Of a DNA stretch of 40,013 nucleotides, positions 16,687 through 24,946 are shown piece by piece. Each line of letters opens with the position of its first letter. The first letter of the stretch is position 1. The notes beneath the pieces were generated by a model, which was not told the origin of the DNA, searched no databases, and saw only the letters and a list, made by a program, of their open reading frames with translations. The translations under genes were made by a program, and so were the position numbers. Source of the DNA: Bacteroidetes bacterium ADurb.Bin013 (lineage in GTDB: Bacteria > Bacteroidota > Bacteroidia > Bacteroidales > UBA932); contig MWFB01000018.1 of NCBI GenBank assembly GCA_002071385.1, positions 1 to 40,013 of the forward strand, given 5' to 3'.

Positions 16687-17147
16687 TATTTAACCCAAAC
16701 CTGACGCTCTATCGCCTGGTCCAAAGAAATCAAAGTTTCTGTCTGTATGACGGAGGGGATATTCCGGATAATGTCAATCAGGACCTCCATCAAATGATCA
16801 TGGTCGCGGCAATATAACTTGAGCCATAAGGCGTATTTTCCAGTAACAAAATGACATTCAACAACTTCAGAAATGCCTTTAAGAGCTTCAATTACTGTGG
16901 GGTACTGATTGGCCTGTGACAGCTGAATGCCCACAAAAGCACATACATTCAAACCCAGGGTCTGCGGTTTGACAAGCAGCCGTGAACCTGTGATGATTCC
17001 CATGGATTCCATTTTTTTCACACGCTGATGTATGGCAGCTCCTGACACCCCGCATTCACGGGCGATTTCAAGAAAAGGCATACGCGCGTTCTTGACCAGA
17101 AAAGCTAAGATCTTGTGGTCTGTGGCATCGATTTGATATTTGGACAT
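16686..17147 (-). CDS. Lrp/AsnC-family transcriptional regulator
   Basis: The 153 residues have the classical two-domain layout. An N-terminal winged helix-turn-helix (residues about 5-55) contains DATDHKILAFLVKNARMPFLEIA and GVSGAAIHQRVKKMESMGII. A C-terminal RAM/AsnC ligand-binding domain carries GLNVCAFVGIQL, VVECHFVTGKYALWLKLYCRD and TETLISLDQAI. Members bind amino acids and form DNA-wrapping octamers. Its promoter is overlaid by a perfect inverted repeat at 17154-17171, suggesting autoregulation. It is the immediate upstream partner of purH and therefore probably controls purH-mre and possibly gcvP. The ligand cannot be told from the sequence. Confidence 0.93.
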   Translation of the reverse strand: MSKYQIDATDHKILAFLVKNARMPFLEIARECGVSGAAIHQRVKKMESMGIITGSRLLVKPQTLGLNVCAFVGIQLSQANQYPTVIEALKGISEVVECHFVTGKYALWLKLYCRDHDHLMEVLIDIIRNIPSVIQTETLISLDQAIERQVWVK

Positions 17148-17153
17148 GATAAT

Positions 17154-17171
17154 TTTACGTTTGGACGTAAA
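17154..17171. promoter_or_regulatory. Inverted-repeat operator upstream of the lrp-family gene
   Basis: TTTACGT, a 4-bp spacer TTGG, then ACGTAAA form a perfect 7-bp inverted repeat centred 15 bp before the lrp-family start codon. It overlaps the downstream half of the -7 box (17168-17175) and covers the predicted transcript start. This is the layout of an autorepressor site. That this regulator binds it is inference. Confidence 0.6.
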
Positions 17172-17175
17172 GTTA
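17168..17175 (-). promoter_or_regulatory. -7 promoter box for the lrp-purH-mre unit
   Basis: The minus strand reads TAACTTTA (TAnnTTTG with a final A), 20 nt before the start at 17147. It overlaps the stop codon of the arginase-like gene and the inverted repeat. Confidence 0.45.
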
Positions 17176-18165
17176 TGAAAAATTATTAGACTTCTGGTAG
17201 TAAAATAACCATTTCAGGGGGATTTCCCCTTTGCATGCCATAACGTAATCGTCCATGGAACAAGAGATATAAAAGGGATGGCCGTCCTGCTTACAATTTG
17301 TAACTTCCATCCACCACCTTCCGCTCTTGCGGGATTGCAAAAACACAAGTTCCTGGCCGTCTTCTCCCATTTGCACGGCTTTCCTCTGGAAAGAAACGCT
17401 TTCCTCTGCGGGATGTTCCTCAACCGATACAGCAAGGCCTTCTGTCAGATGCCATATGAACTGCGCATTGAGTTTTGCGGTCAGGGACCCCTTTCTGCAA
17501 TCGGACGGATATCCATAAACCACTGCCAGTTGAAAATGATGTGAAAGTCCCATGTACCTTCCCAGGGTGCAGATCTCTTCTGCATACAGCCCGTTCGGAT
17601 TGCCTTCCTTCATGTCGGGCATGTCGGCATGACGCACGCATCGCATGTCGGTAAAATGGTGGGTGGCCTCCCTTAGCAAGGGCTCTGCGGACGTAATTTT
17701 TTTCCTGAATTCCCCCAGCCTGAGCGTTTCCATGAAGTGGCCGGAAAGCTTTTCCATGACCGCAGGATCGGTCAGATACCGCTGGAAGCCGATCCAGGTA
17801 AAATAACCCGGCGTGTTTTTTTCAAGCAGGCCCGTGACGTGATCCGGGTTTTCGGTACCTTGTGAAACCAGGCTTACACGCGCGTCGGGGGGCAGGAACG
17901 CTCCCATTCCGGGAATATCTCCCGGGTGCATGACTATGCAGGGAAGGTGCAATTTCTCTACAGCCGATAATATGGCGGGCAGTTGGGTCTGCATGGTGTC
18001 TTCCATGTAATAAATACGCGAATGGCTTTGCGGGTAAAGGCATTGCAATGCATCCAGGACTGCCCCTCCTTTACCTGTAAAGACAAGGATCGCCATACAG
18101 GAGGGCATCTCACTGCAGAGGGCATCTGCATGAAGATGTTCCAGCGGGAAGTGTTTTTCACTCAT
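17173..18165 (-). CDS. Arginase/formimidoylglutamase-like protein, probably without the catalytic metal site
   Basis: The 330 residues resemble the Bacteroidota formimidoylglutamase-annotated branch of the ureohydrolase fold. LRLGEFRKKITSAEPLLREA, GNPNGLYAEEICTLGRYMGL, QFIWHLTEGLAV and the C-terminal KSGRWWMEV..CSMDDYVMACKGEIPLKW correspond to conserved blocks of that branch. The metal-binding motifs of true arginases (GGDHS-type, DAHxD, SxDxDxxDP) are not seen: the equivalent positions read VMHPGDIPGMG and HFTDMRCVRHADMP. It is therefore probably a non-catalytic family member with a binding or structural role; this is inference from memory of the family. Its start overlaps the topA stop by 8 bp, so it is coupled to topA. 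Confidence 0.7.
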   Translation of the reverse strand: MSEKHFPLEHLHADALCSEMPSCMAILVFTGKGGAVLDALQCLYPQSHSRIYYMEDTMQTQLPAILSAVEKLHLPCIVMHPGDIPGMGAFLPPDARVSLVSQGTENPDHVTGLLEKNTPGYFTWIGFQRYLTDPAVMEKLSGHFMETLRLGEFRKKITSAEPLLREATHHFTDMRCVRHADMPDMKEGNPNGLYAEEICTLGRYMGLSHHFQLAVVYGYPSDCRKGSLTAKLNAQFIWHLTEGLAVSVEEHPAEESVSFQRKAVQMGEDGQELVFLQSRKSGRWWMEVTNCKQDGHPFYISCSMDDYVMACKGEIPLKWLFYYQKSNNFS

Positions 18166-20458
18166 TGTTCTTGTTTTGAATGATTTTCATGCAATCCTCC
18201 AGGGTCAGGCTTTCGGGGTCTGTTCCCCTGGGTATCTTGTAATTCTTTTTATTCTGGGTGATGTAAGGCCCGTAACGACCCTTCAGGATCCGGATCCCTT
18301 CTTCCGGGAATTCCAGGATGTGTTTTTTAGAATCTTCGGTCTTCGATTGTTCAATCAGCTGGATGCTTCTCTGCAGCGTAACGGTATAGGGATCGTCCGT
18401 TTTTGCGAGTGATATGAATTTGCCCTGCCACTTGACGTAAGGCCCGAACCGCCCCGTGGATACGACCACAGGAAAATCCTGGTAGACACCAAGGTCCCGG
18501 GGTAGGGTGAACAGACGCAGGGCCTCTTCCAGTGTTATGGATTCCAGGAGCTGGCCCTTCTGCAGTCCCGCATAACGTTTATCGGGGTCATCGGAAGCTC
18601 CCAGCTGGGCCATCGCACCATACCTTCCCAACCTGACTGTCACGGGTTTTCCCGTGACCGGATCGTTCCCCAGCAATCTTTCGCTTTTTCCCGGGTGTGA
18701 GGTTTCCAGTGCCTTGTCCAGGGTCTTGCGGAACGGTTTGTAGAAATTATCCAGCATTTTGTTCCAGACAAGTTTTCCCGATGCGATCCGGTCAAAATCC
18801 TCTTCTACCTTGGCGGTAAAATTATAATCCACTATGTCGTGAAAATGCTCCATCAGAAAGTCATTGACCAGGATACCGATGTCTTCAGGAAAGAGTTTCT
18901 TGCGTTCTTCTCCATAGTTCTCGGAGCATTCCTCCCTGGTTACCTGGTTTCCTTCCAGCCGGAGCTCCAGGTAGTTTCTTTTTTTAGCCGGACGGTCACC
19001 CTTGACCACATATTGTCTCTCTATGATGGTGGAGATCGTGGGGGCGTATGTCGAGGGTCGTCCTATCCCCAGCTCCTCCAGTTTCTTGACCAGGCTGGCC
19101 TCGGTGTATCGGTAGGGGGATTGCGTGAAACGCTCAATGGCCCTGATCTGACTTGCGTTCAGGTTGTCTCCTGTTTCCAGGAAAGGCAGGGCCAGCGTGG
19201 GTTTTCCGTTGTTTTTCTCGGGATCCTCGTCGGAACCTTCCCGGTACATTTTCAGGAAGCCTTCAAAAACCACCACCTCTCCGGTAGCCATGAATTGCTT
19301 GCCCGTGTTTCCGCAACTGATGGTGATCTGGGTCTTGTCTATTTGCGCATCTGCCATTTGCGAGGCAAGAGCCCTTTTCCTTATCAATTCGTACAATTTC
19401 TTATCCGTGGCAGTTCCTTCCACCGTAACCTTATCCATGAAAGTGGGGCGGATGGCTTCATGGGCTTCCTGTGCCCCTTTGGAACGGGTGGCATATTGCC
19501 TTGTCTTGCTGTACCCGGCTCCGAAAGTTCCGGTGATGATCTCTTTTGCCAAGGCAAGTGCCATTTTGGACAATTGTGTGGAATCGGTACGCATGTATGT
19601 GATATGCCCCGATTCATAAAGACGTTGTGCCACGCTCATGGTCTGGCTCACCGAAAATCCCAGTTTGCGGGAAGCTTCCTGCTGCAGGGTTGAGGTGGTA
19701 AAGGGAGGGGCAGGGCTTTTCTGGCCCTTTTTCCTGTCAATGCCTGTAACAGTATGATCCGCGCCGATGCAGGAAAGAAGGAACTCGCGGGCCTGCTCTT
19801 CCGTGTTGAAACGGGTGTCCAGCTCTGCCCTGAAAGGTTCCGAATTTCTTGCCGGGCAGGTGAAGAGTCCTTCCACCCGGAACGAACGGGTTGCCTTGAA
19901 CTGCAGGATCTCCCGCTCACGCTCCACCACAAGGCGGAGAGCAACAGACTGGACCCTTCCTGCGGACAGCCTGGGCTTGACTTTTCTCCACAAGACCGGG
20001 GAAACCTCGTAACCCACAAGGCGGTCCAGGACACGCCGCGCCTGCTGCGCCATCACCAGGTTCATATCGATATCCCTTGGATTCTCAACGGCCTCCAGGA
20101 TGGCGTTTTTTGTGATTTCATGAAAGGCTATGCGCCGTATCTTTTCTCCCGGTATCTGCAAAGTTTCCTTCAGATGCCATGCAATGGCCTCGCCTTCACG
20201 GTCCTCATCCGATGCAAGCCACACGACCGATGCTTCGGCAGCAGCTTTGGTGAGTTTTTTCACAAGGTCTTTCTTGTCGGGAGGGATGACGTAATCGGGG
20301 GTAAACCCGTTTTCATAATCAATCCCGATCTTTTTCTTTGACAGATCCCTTATGTGACCAAAACTCGATGTAACCAGATATCCATCTCCCAGCGCCTTGG
20401 CAATGGTTTTTGCCTTGGCAGGCGATTCAACAATAACCAGGTTCTTCTCCATACTCAT
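18158..20458 (-). CDS. topA: DNA topoisomerase I (type IA)
   Basis: TopA relaxes negative supercoils by single-strand passage. The 766 residues contain the TOPRIM domain (LVIVESPAKAKTIAK at the N-terminus, DEDREGEAIAWHL at about 84-96), QQARRVLDRLVGYEVSPVLW, and the catalytic tyrosine Tyr288 in GHITYMRTDSTQLS. The C-terminus lacks four-Cys zinc ribbons and instead has Gly/Arg-rich repeats (VRLGRYGAMAQLG, GRFGPYVKW, GRYGPYITQNKKNYKIPRG), as in other Bacteroidota. An alternative start two codons in (20452) gives MEKNLVIV and matches homologues better. It is first in the minus-strand run. Confidence 0.96.
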   Translation of the reverse strand: MSMEKNLVIVESPAKAKTIAKALGDGYLVTSSFGHIRDLSKKKIGIDYENGFTPDYVIPPDKKDLVKKLTKAAAEASVVWLASDEDREGEAIAWHLKETLQIPGEKIRRIAFHEITKNAILEAVENPRDIDMNLVMAQQARRVLDRLVGYEVSPVLWRKVKPRLSAGRVQSVALRLVVEREREILQFKATRSFRVEGLFTCPARNSEPFRAELDTRFNTEEQAREFLLSCIGADHTVTGIDRKKGQKSPAPPFTTSTLQQEASRKLGFSVSQTMSVAQRLYESGHITYMRTDSTQLSKMALALAKEIITGTFGAGYSKTRQYATRSKGAQEAHEAIRPTFMDKVTVEGTATDKKLYELIRKRALASQMADAQIDKTQITISCGNTGKQFMATGEVVVFEGFLKMYREGSDEDPEKNNGKPTLALPFLETGDNLNASQIRAIERFTQSPYRYTEASLVKKLEELGIGRPSTYAPTISTIIERQYVVKGDRPAKKRNYLELRLEGNQVTREECSENYGEERKKLFPEDIGILVNDFLMEHFHDIVDYNFTAKVEEDFDRIASGKLVWNKMLDNFYKPFRKTLDKALETSHPGKSERLLGNDPVTGKPVTVRLGRYGAMAQLGASDDPDKRYAGLQKGQLLESITLEEALRLFTLPRDLGVYQDFPVVVSTGRFGPYVKWQGKFISLAKTDDPYTVTLQRSIQLIEQSKTEDSKKHILEFPEEGIRILKGRYGPYITQNKKNYKIPRGTDPESLTLEDCMKIIQNKNNE

Positions 20459-20474
20459 TCAAAATCAGACGGTG

Positions 20475-20482
20475 CAAAGTAA
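20475..20482 (-). promoter_or_regulatory. Possible weak -7 box for topA
   Basis: The minus strand reads TTACTTTG, one mismatch from TAnnTTTG at the second base, 16 nt before the start at 20458 and 22 nt before 20452. It is the only candidate in the 87-bp divergent gap on this strand. Confidence 0.3.
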
Positions 20483-20517
20483 GCCATAAAATAAGGTATA
20501 TTCCAAATATTTATCTG

Positions 20518-20525
20518 TAATTTTG
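20518..20525 (+). promoter_or_regulatory. -7 promoter box for the class A PBP-ddl-prmC unit
   Basis: TAATTTTG matches TAnnTTTG and lies 20 nt before the ATG at 20546. Confidence 0.6.
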
Positions 20526-20545
20526 CAGAGCTACACTGTTCTGTT

Positions 20546-22900
20546 ATGAAGGAAACGACAAAGAAAAAAATTAACAAGTGGTTGTGGATCATAGTTTTGA
20601 TTCCGGTCGCAGGATTCTTCCTCATGCTGTTCCTGGTGGGGGTGTTCACCAACATTCCCTCGTTCCGTGTCCTGGAAAATCCCCAAACCAACCTGGCTAC
20701 CGAGCTGATATCCGAAGATGGGGTTGTCATAGCCACATTCCACATAGAGAACCGCTCCTATGTACAATACGAAGACTTGTCCGAATCCCTGAAGAACGCT
20801 GTTCTGGCAACGGAAGACATCAGGTTTTACCGCCATTCGGGGATTGACTTCCGTGCCCTGGCGCGGGTGGCCGTGAAGTCTTTATTATTGGGGCAAAGCA
20901 GTTCAGGGGGAGGCAGTACCCTTACCCAGCAGGTAGCCAAGACACTGTATCCTCGGGACACCTCGACGTATGACTTTCCGGGCGGTGCCGCCTTCAAGAT
21001 GCTGGTGATCAAAATGAAAGAATGGATCACGGCTGTCAAGCTGGAACGCAACTACACCAAGGAAGAATTGCTTACCATGTACCTGAACTCGATTTTCTTC
21101 GGGAGCAATGCCTATGGTATCCGGACGGCTGCCGCCACCTTTTTTGACAAGCACCCTTCCCAGCTTACCGTTGAAGAAGCCGCAACCCTGGTGGGAATGG
21201 TCAACAAGCCGACCCGGTACAATCCTGTCCTGAATTATGAATCTTCCCTGGGCAGGCGCAATCACGTCATATCCCAGATGCGCAAATACGATTTCATTTC
21301 CCGACAGGAGGCCGACTCCATCATGGCACTGCCTATCGTGCTGAATTATACCACACAGGACCACAATGCCGGCCTGGCCCCCTATTTCAGGGACATGCTC
21401 AGGCGCGTGATGAGCGCGGGCAAGCCGGATCCGGCGGATTATGCCTATGAGGAACACTACCAGGAAGACCTGGACTTATGGGAAAATGACCCGTTATATG
21501 GGTGGCTGAATAAAAACACAAAACCGGACGGGACCAGGTACGACCTGGACCGTGACGGTCTCAAGATCTATACCACCATCAATGCAAGGATGCAACTCTA
21601 TGCCAACCTGGCAGTGGAGGAACACCTGGCCACATACCTCCAGCCCACATTCAACAGGGAGATCAGGTATAAGCAACACAAGCCCTTCTCGGACGACGTT
21701 TCGGCAGAGATACGCGACCTTGTAATGAAACAGGCAATACGGTGGAGCGACCGGTACCGTAATATGAAAACCGACGGGGCCACCGATGCGGAAATTGACC
21801 TGGCATTCAGGACAAAGACCCCCATGAGAGTGTTTTCATGGACAGGAAAGGATGGGACGTATGCGACAGATACGCTGCTATCCCCGCGTGATTCCATCCT
21901 GCATTACAAGTCCATCCTGCGTGCCTCCATCATGGCCATGGAACCTGAAACGGGCCATGTGAAAGCGTATGTGGGAGGACCCAATTACCGGTATTTCAAG
22001 TACGACAACGCCCGCCAGGGAAGACGGCAGGTGGGTTCGACCATCAAGCCTTTCCTGTATTCCCTGGCAATGCAGGAAGGCTGGACGCCCTGCGACCAGG
22101 TGGTCAACGTTCCCCAGACCTTCATACTGTCCGACACCACCTGGACCCCCGAGAGCGTGGACAAGCCGGAATGGATTGGAAGAAAGGTCACCCTCAAGTG
22201 GGGGTTGACCAAAAGCAGCAACAACATCTCGGCTTACCTGATGAAGCAATTCGGTCCCCAGGCAATGGTGGCCATGTGCCGCAAGCTGGGTATCAAGAGC
22301 TTCCTGGACCCGGTGGTATCGCTGTGCCTGGGGCCGGCAGACCTGCGTCTCTTTGAAATGGTGGCCGCATACAATACATTCTCCAACAAAGGTGTTTACG
22401 TGGAACCTTTCCTGGTAACGCGCATAGAGGATAACAGCGGGAACCTGCTGGGGACTTTCAGTCCCCGCAAACGGGAAGCTATCGGGGAGCGAACGGCTTA
22501 TCTTATGGTGAACCTGTTACAGGGAGTGGTCAACGAAGGAACGGCCGTCCGTATCAGGGCGCTATACATGCCCCAGGGAGCGGTGGCAGGCAAGACGGGA
22601 ACCACCAACGACCAGGCAGACGGATGGTTTATGGGCATGACCCCGAAAATCACCGCCGGGGTATGGGTAGGAGCCGAGGACCGGCAGGTGCACTTTGAGT
22701 CGCTTGCCCTGGGGGGAGGTTCCAATATGGCCCTGCCCATCTGGGGTATCTTTATGAAAAAGGTCATGGAAGATCCTTCGTTGGGATTCTCTGTGGAAGA
22801 CCAGTTTGTGGCGCCTCCCGGATTTGACATATCCCTGGAATGCGACGGCTCCGACCAGGATATGGACCAGCAACGCCGCACGGAAGGTTTTTTCAATTGA
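20546..22900 (+). CDS. mrcA: Class A penicillin-binding protein (PBP1A-like, bifunctional glycosyltransferase/transpeptidase)
   Basis: This enzyme polymerises and cross-links peptidoglycan. Of 784 residues, an N-terminal membrane helix spans about 12-35. The GT51 glycosyltransferase domain has the catalytic Glu90 in VLATEDIRFYRHSGID, GGGSTLTQQVAKTLYP, and KEELLTMYLNSIFFGSNAYGI. The transpeptidase domain has SxxK at Ser498-Lys501 (GSTIK), SxN at Ser557-Asn559 (SSN), and KTG at Lys683-Gly685 followed by TTNDQADGWFMG. All catalytic motifs are intact. It is followed 2 bp later by ddl, so precursor ligation and polymerisation are genetically linked. Confidence 0.96.
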   Translation: MKETTKKKINKWLWIIVLIPVAGFFLMLFLVGVFTNIPSFRVLENPQTNLATELISEDGVVIATFHIENRSYVQYEDLSESLKNAVLATEDIRFYRHSGIDFRALARVAVKSLLLGQSSSGGGSTLTQQVAKTLYPRDTSTYDFPGGAAFKMLVIKMKEWITAVKLERNYTKEELLTMYLNSIFFGSNAYGIRTAAATFFDKHPSQLTVEEAATLVGMVNKPTRYNPVLNYESSLGRRNHVISQMRKYDFISRQEADSIMALPIVLNYTTQDHNAGLAPYFRDMLRRVMSAGKPDPADYAYEEHYQEDLDLWENDPLYGWLNKNTKPDGTRYDLDRDGLKIYTTINARMQLYANLAVEEHLATYLQPTFNREIRYKQHKPFSDDVSAEIRDLVMKQAIRWSDRYRNMKTDGATDAEIDLAFRTKTPMRVFSWTGKDGTYATDTLLSPRDSILHYKSILRASIMAMEPETGHVKAYVGGPNYRYFKYDNARQGRRQVGSTIKPFLYSLAMQEGWTPCDQVVNVPQTFILSDTTWTPESVDKPEWIGRKVTLKWGLTKSSNNISAYLMKQFGPQAMVAMCRKLGIKSFLDPVVSLCLGPADLRLFEMVAAYNTFSNKGVYVEPFLVTRIEDNSGNLLGTFSPRKREAIGERTAYLMVNLLQGVVNEGTAVRIRALYMPQGAVAGKTGTTNDQADGWFMGMTPKITAGVWVGAEDRQVHFESLALGGGSNMALPIWGIFMKKVMEDPSLGFSVEDQFVAPPGFDISLECDGSDQDMDQQRRTEGFFN

Positions 22901-22902
22901 TT

Positions 22903-23910
22903 ATGAATATTGCCCTTGTATACGGAGGCAACTCCTCCGAACGCGAAATTTCCATTTTAAGCGGAAAGCACATGGCCGGACACTTATTGGCGGGTGACCG
23001 TGCTGTTTTTGAAATAGATATCTACGGGGACCGGTGGAAACTGGTTGCCGTCAACGGACAGGATATCCCTCCGGCCGATGTGGACAAAAACGGATTCACG
23101 GTACCCTGGCAAAGTGAACGCATATCTTTTGATGTGGTGGTTCTTATGATCCACGGGACTCCGGGAGAAGACGGCCTGTTCATTGCCTATCTTGAAATGA
23201 TGGGGATACCCCATACAGCTTGCCCGGCACGTACTGCCCTTCTGGCTTTTGACAAGCTGGCCTGCAAAGCGTATCTGCGCGGAAACGGCATAAACATGGC
23301 CCGTGAATTCCGTGTCACGGAACAAACGCTGGCAGGACCGTGGCAACAGCAGGCTGCCCGGGCACTGGGGCCCATGCCCTGGTTTGTAAAACCTGTGGCA
23401 GGAGGTTCCAGTTTTGGTGTCTCCAGGGTGTCTGAACCTTCTGAACTCCTGCCTGCCGTGGAGTATGCCATGAAAGAAGACCATGTGGTCATGATAGAGG
23501 AATTCATCCAGGGGATTGAAGTGACCAACGGGATCATGAAGACGGCAGGAAGAGAATTCCTGCTTCCCGTGACGGAGATCATCCCCGGGAACGGGTGCGA
23601 ATTTTTCGATTACAAAGCCAAGTACGAAGGGGCATCCATGGAGATCACACCCGCCCGGATCACCCCCGAGATGACAAGCCTTGTGCAGCAGACCACATCC
23701 GGGATATACGACAACCTGATGTGCAGGGGCCTTATCCGGGTGGATTATATCCTGCGCGGGACAGATCTTTATTTTCTGGAGGTCAACACCCTTCCGGGCA
23801 TGACGCAAAAAAGCCTCGTACCCCAGGAGATCCTGGCGTCCGGCATGACCTTGCGGGAGTTCATGGACCACCTGATCCGTTCTGCCATAGATGAACATAA
23901 AAGAATTTAA
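22903..23910 (+). CDS. ddl: D-alanine--D-alanine ligase
   Basis: Ddl joins two D-Ala residues with ATP for the peptidoglycan pentapeptide. It has 335 residues from MNIALVYGGNSSEREISILSG, which is the family's N-terminal signature. The open frame can be extended to 22840, but that would overlap the PBP gene by 61 bp and add an unrelated basic peptide. ATP-grasp features are PWFVKPVAGGSSFGVSRV, MIEEFIQGIEVTNGI, and the metal-binding end RVDYILRGTDLYFLEVNTLPGMT. It lies 2 bp after the class A PBP and overlaps prmC by 20 bp. Confidence 0.96.
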   Translation: MNIALVYGGNSSEREISILSGKHMAGHLLAGDRAVFEIDIYGDRWKLVAVNGQDIPPADVDKNGFTVPWQSERISFDVVVLMIHGTPGEDGLFIAYLEMMGIPHTACPARTALLAFDKLACKAYLRGNGINMAREFRVTEQTLAGPWQQQAARALGPMPWFVKPVAGGSSFGVSRVSEPSELLPAVEYAMKEDHVVMIEEFIQGIEVTNGIMKTAGREFLLPVTEIIPGNGCEFFDYKAKYEGASMEITPARITPEMTSLVQQTTSGIYDNLMCRGLIRVDYILRGTDLYFLEVNTLPGMTQKSLVPQEILASGMTLREFMDHLIRSAIDEHKRI

Positions 23911-24754
23911 AGATTATGCACGGGAACACCTGGCCCCTTCGCTGGAAAAGCCCGAACTGCGTTTCCTGGTAAGCGCCCTGCTGGCGCATTTTGCCGGCAT
24001 TCCCAACTACTGGTACCATACACATGAAGACCACCTGCTCTCACCGGCAGTTGCCGGGGAACTGCTGCAGGCGGTGGACCAGGCCGTGCAGGGCAGGCCC
24101 CTGCAATACATCCTGGGTTTTGTACATTTCGGAAATTGCCGCATTGCCGTGGATGAGCGGGTACTCATTCCCAGGCCAGAGACGGAAGAGATGTGGGACC
24201 GTGCCCGGCATATCCACGGCGTAGTGCTGGACGCCTGTACCGGAAGCGGATGCCTGGCAATAGCCTTGAAAAAAGACCGTCCCGGAACAAGCGTTCATGC
24301 CTTTGACCTGAGTCCCGCCGCCTTGGAGGTGGCCACAGGGAATGCCCTCCTGAACCAGACGGAAGTGCATTTTTTCCAGGCAGACCTGTCCTGCATTGAC
24401 GGGGTGGAAAAGGCCGCAGCGGAAGCAGGCCTGGAAAAACACACGGTCGGCCTGCTCATATCCAATCCCCCGTATGTTACGGAAAGCCAGAAAAAGGGAA
24501 TGTCCCGGAGGGTACTTTCCTATGAACCCCACAGTGCGCTTTTTGTGCCTGACAGCGACCCGCTGTGCCATTACAGGCAACTGGCCCTGCTGGGAAACCG
24601 TTTCCTCTGCCATGGCGGCACCCTGATGGCAGAGATCAATGAAGACTTTGGACGTGAAGTCTGCCTACTCATGGAGCAGGCCGGATATGCAGCAGTTGAG
24701 TTGCACAGGGACCTGCATGAAAAAAACAGGATTATTTCAGCCCGGTGGGTATGA
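23891..24754 (+). CDS. prmC: Peptide chain release factor N5-glutamine methyltransferase
   Basis: PrmC methylates the GGQ glutamine of release factors RF1/RF2. The 287 residues have the N-terminal substrate-binding helical domain with LQYILGFVHFGN and ERVLIPRPETEEM. The SAM-binding Rossmann domain has motif I VLDACTGSGCLAIALK (about 112-127) and the NPPY catalytic motif at 192-195 (ISNPPYVTES). It is full length. Its ATG lies inside the last codons of ddl (20-bp overlap), so the two are translationally coupled. The release factor gene is not nearby. Confidence 0.95.
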   Translation: MNIKEFKDYAREHLAPSLEKPELRFLVSALLAHFAGIPNYWYHTHEDHLLSPAVAGELLQAVDQAVQGRPLQYILGFVHFGNCRIAVDERVLIPRPETEEMWDRARHIHGVVLDACTGSGCLAIALKKDRPGTSVHAFDLSPAALEVATGNALLNQTEVHFFQADLSCIDGVEKAAAEAGLEKHTVGLLISNPPYVTESQKKGMSRRVLSYEPHSALFVPDSDPLCHYRQLALLGNRFLCHGGTLMAEINEDFGREVCLLMEQAGYAAVELHRDLHEKNRIISARWV

Positions 24755-24771
24755 TGAAATGTTTTTTTTAT

Positions 24772-24779
24772 TATATTTG
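24772..24779 (+). promoter_or_regulatory. -7 promoter box for the trp leader and trpB2
   Basis: TATATTTG matches TAnnTTTG. The predicted start near 24784 precedes the leader peptide by a few bases (ATG 24787) or by about 18 nt (second Met, 24802). Confidence 0.6.
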
Positions 24780-24786
24780 TGACAAC

Positions 24787-24861
24787 ATGAGAAAAATTGC
24801 TATGATCAACAGATGGTGGTGGCTCGGAGAATATCTTTTCCGCGTCGCATCTGTGGCATAG
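24787..24861 (+). CDS. Tryptophan leader peptide (attenuator)
   Basis: This 24-codon open frame begins ATGAGAAAAATTGCT, contains three consecutive TGG Trp codons at 24814-24822 (context NRWWWLGEY), and ends with TAG at 24859-24861. A second in-frame Met at 24802 would give a 19-residue peptide and a more usual promoter spacing. It sits between a promoter box and an intrinsic terminator in front of a tryptophan synthase beta gene. This is the layout of classical trp attenuation: ribosome stalling at Trp codons when charged tRNA-Trp is scarce would prevent terminator formation. The peptide itself need have no function. Confidence 0.8.
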   Translation: MRKIAMINRWWWLGEYLFRVASVA

Positions 24862-24891
24862 TAACCATAACCTTTATTATTAACCAAAAGT

Positions 24892-24921
24892 GCCCTCTTG
24901 CAACGCAAGGGGGCTTTTTTT
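24892..24921 (+). terminator. Intrinsic terminator of the trp attenuator
   Basis: GCCCTCTTGC at 24892-24901 pairs with GCAAGGGGGC at 24905-24914 (nine Watson-Crick pairs and one G-U pair; 3-nt loop AAC). It is followed at once by seven T residues. It lies 30 nt after the leader peptide stop and 25 nt before the trpB2 start. A possible competing helix pairs GGCA (24855-24858) with TGCC (24891-24894) and an adjacent GCA with TGC. That antiterminator is weak by eye and needs folding. Confidence 0.8.
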
Positions 24922-24946
24922 ATTATTTTTTTAAAAGAAAAAAGCT

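Noticed and set aside
22984-23898. 304-codon minus-strand frame opposite ddl, and a 307-codon frame opposite aroB (33704-34627)
   Set aside because: Both are shadows of confident genes with intact catalytic motifs; His/Gly-rich translations are typical of antisense frames.
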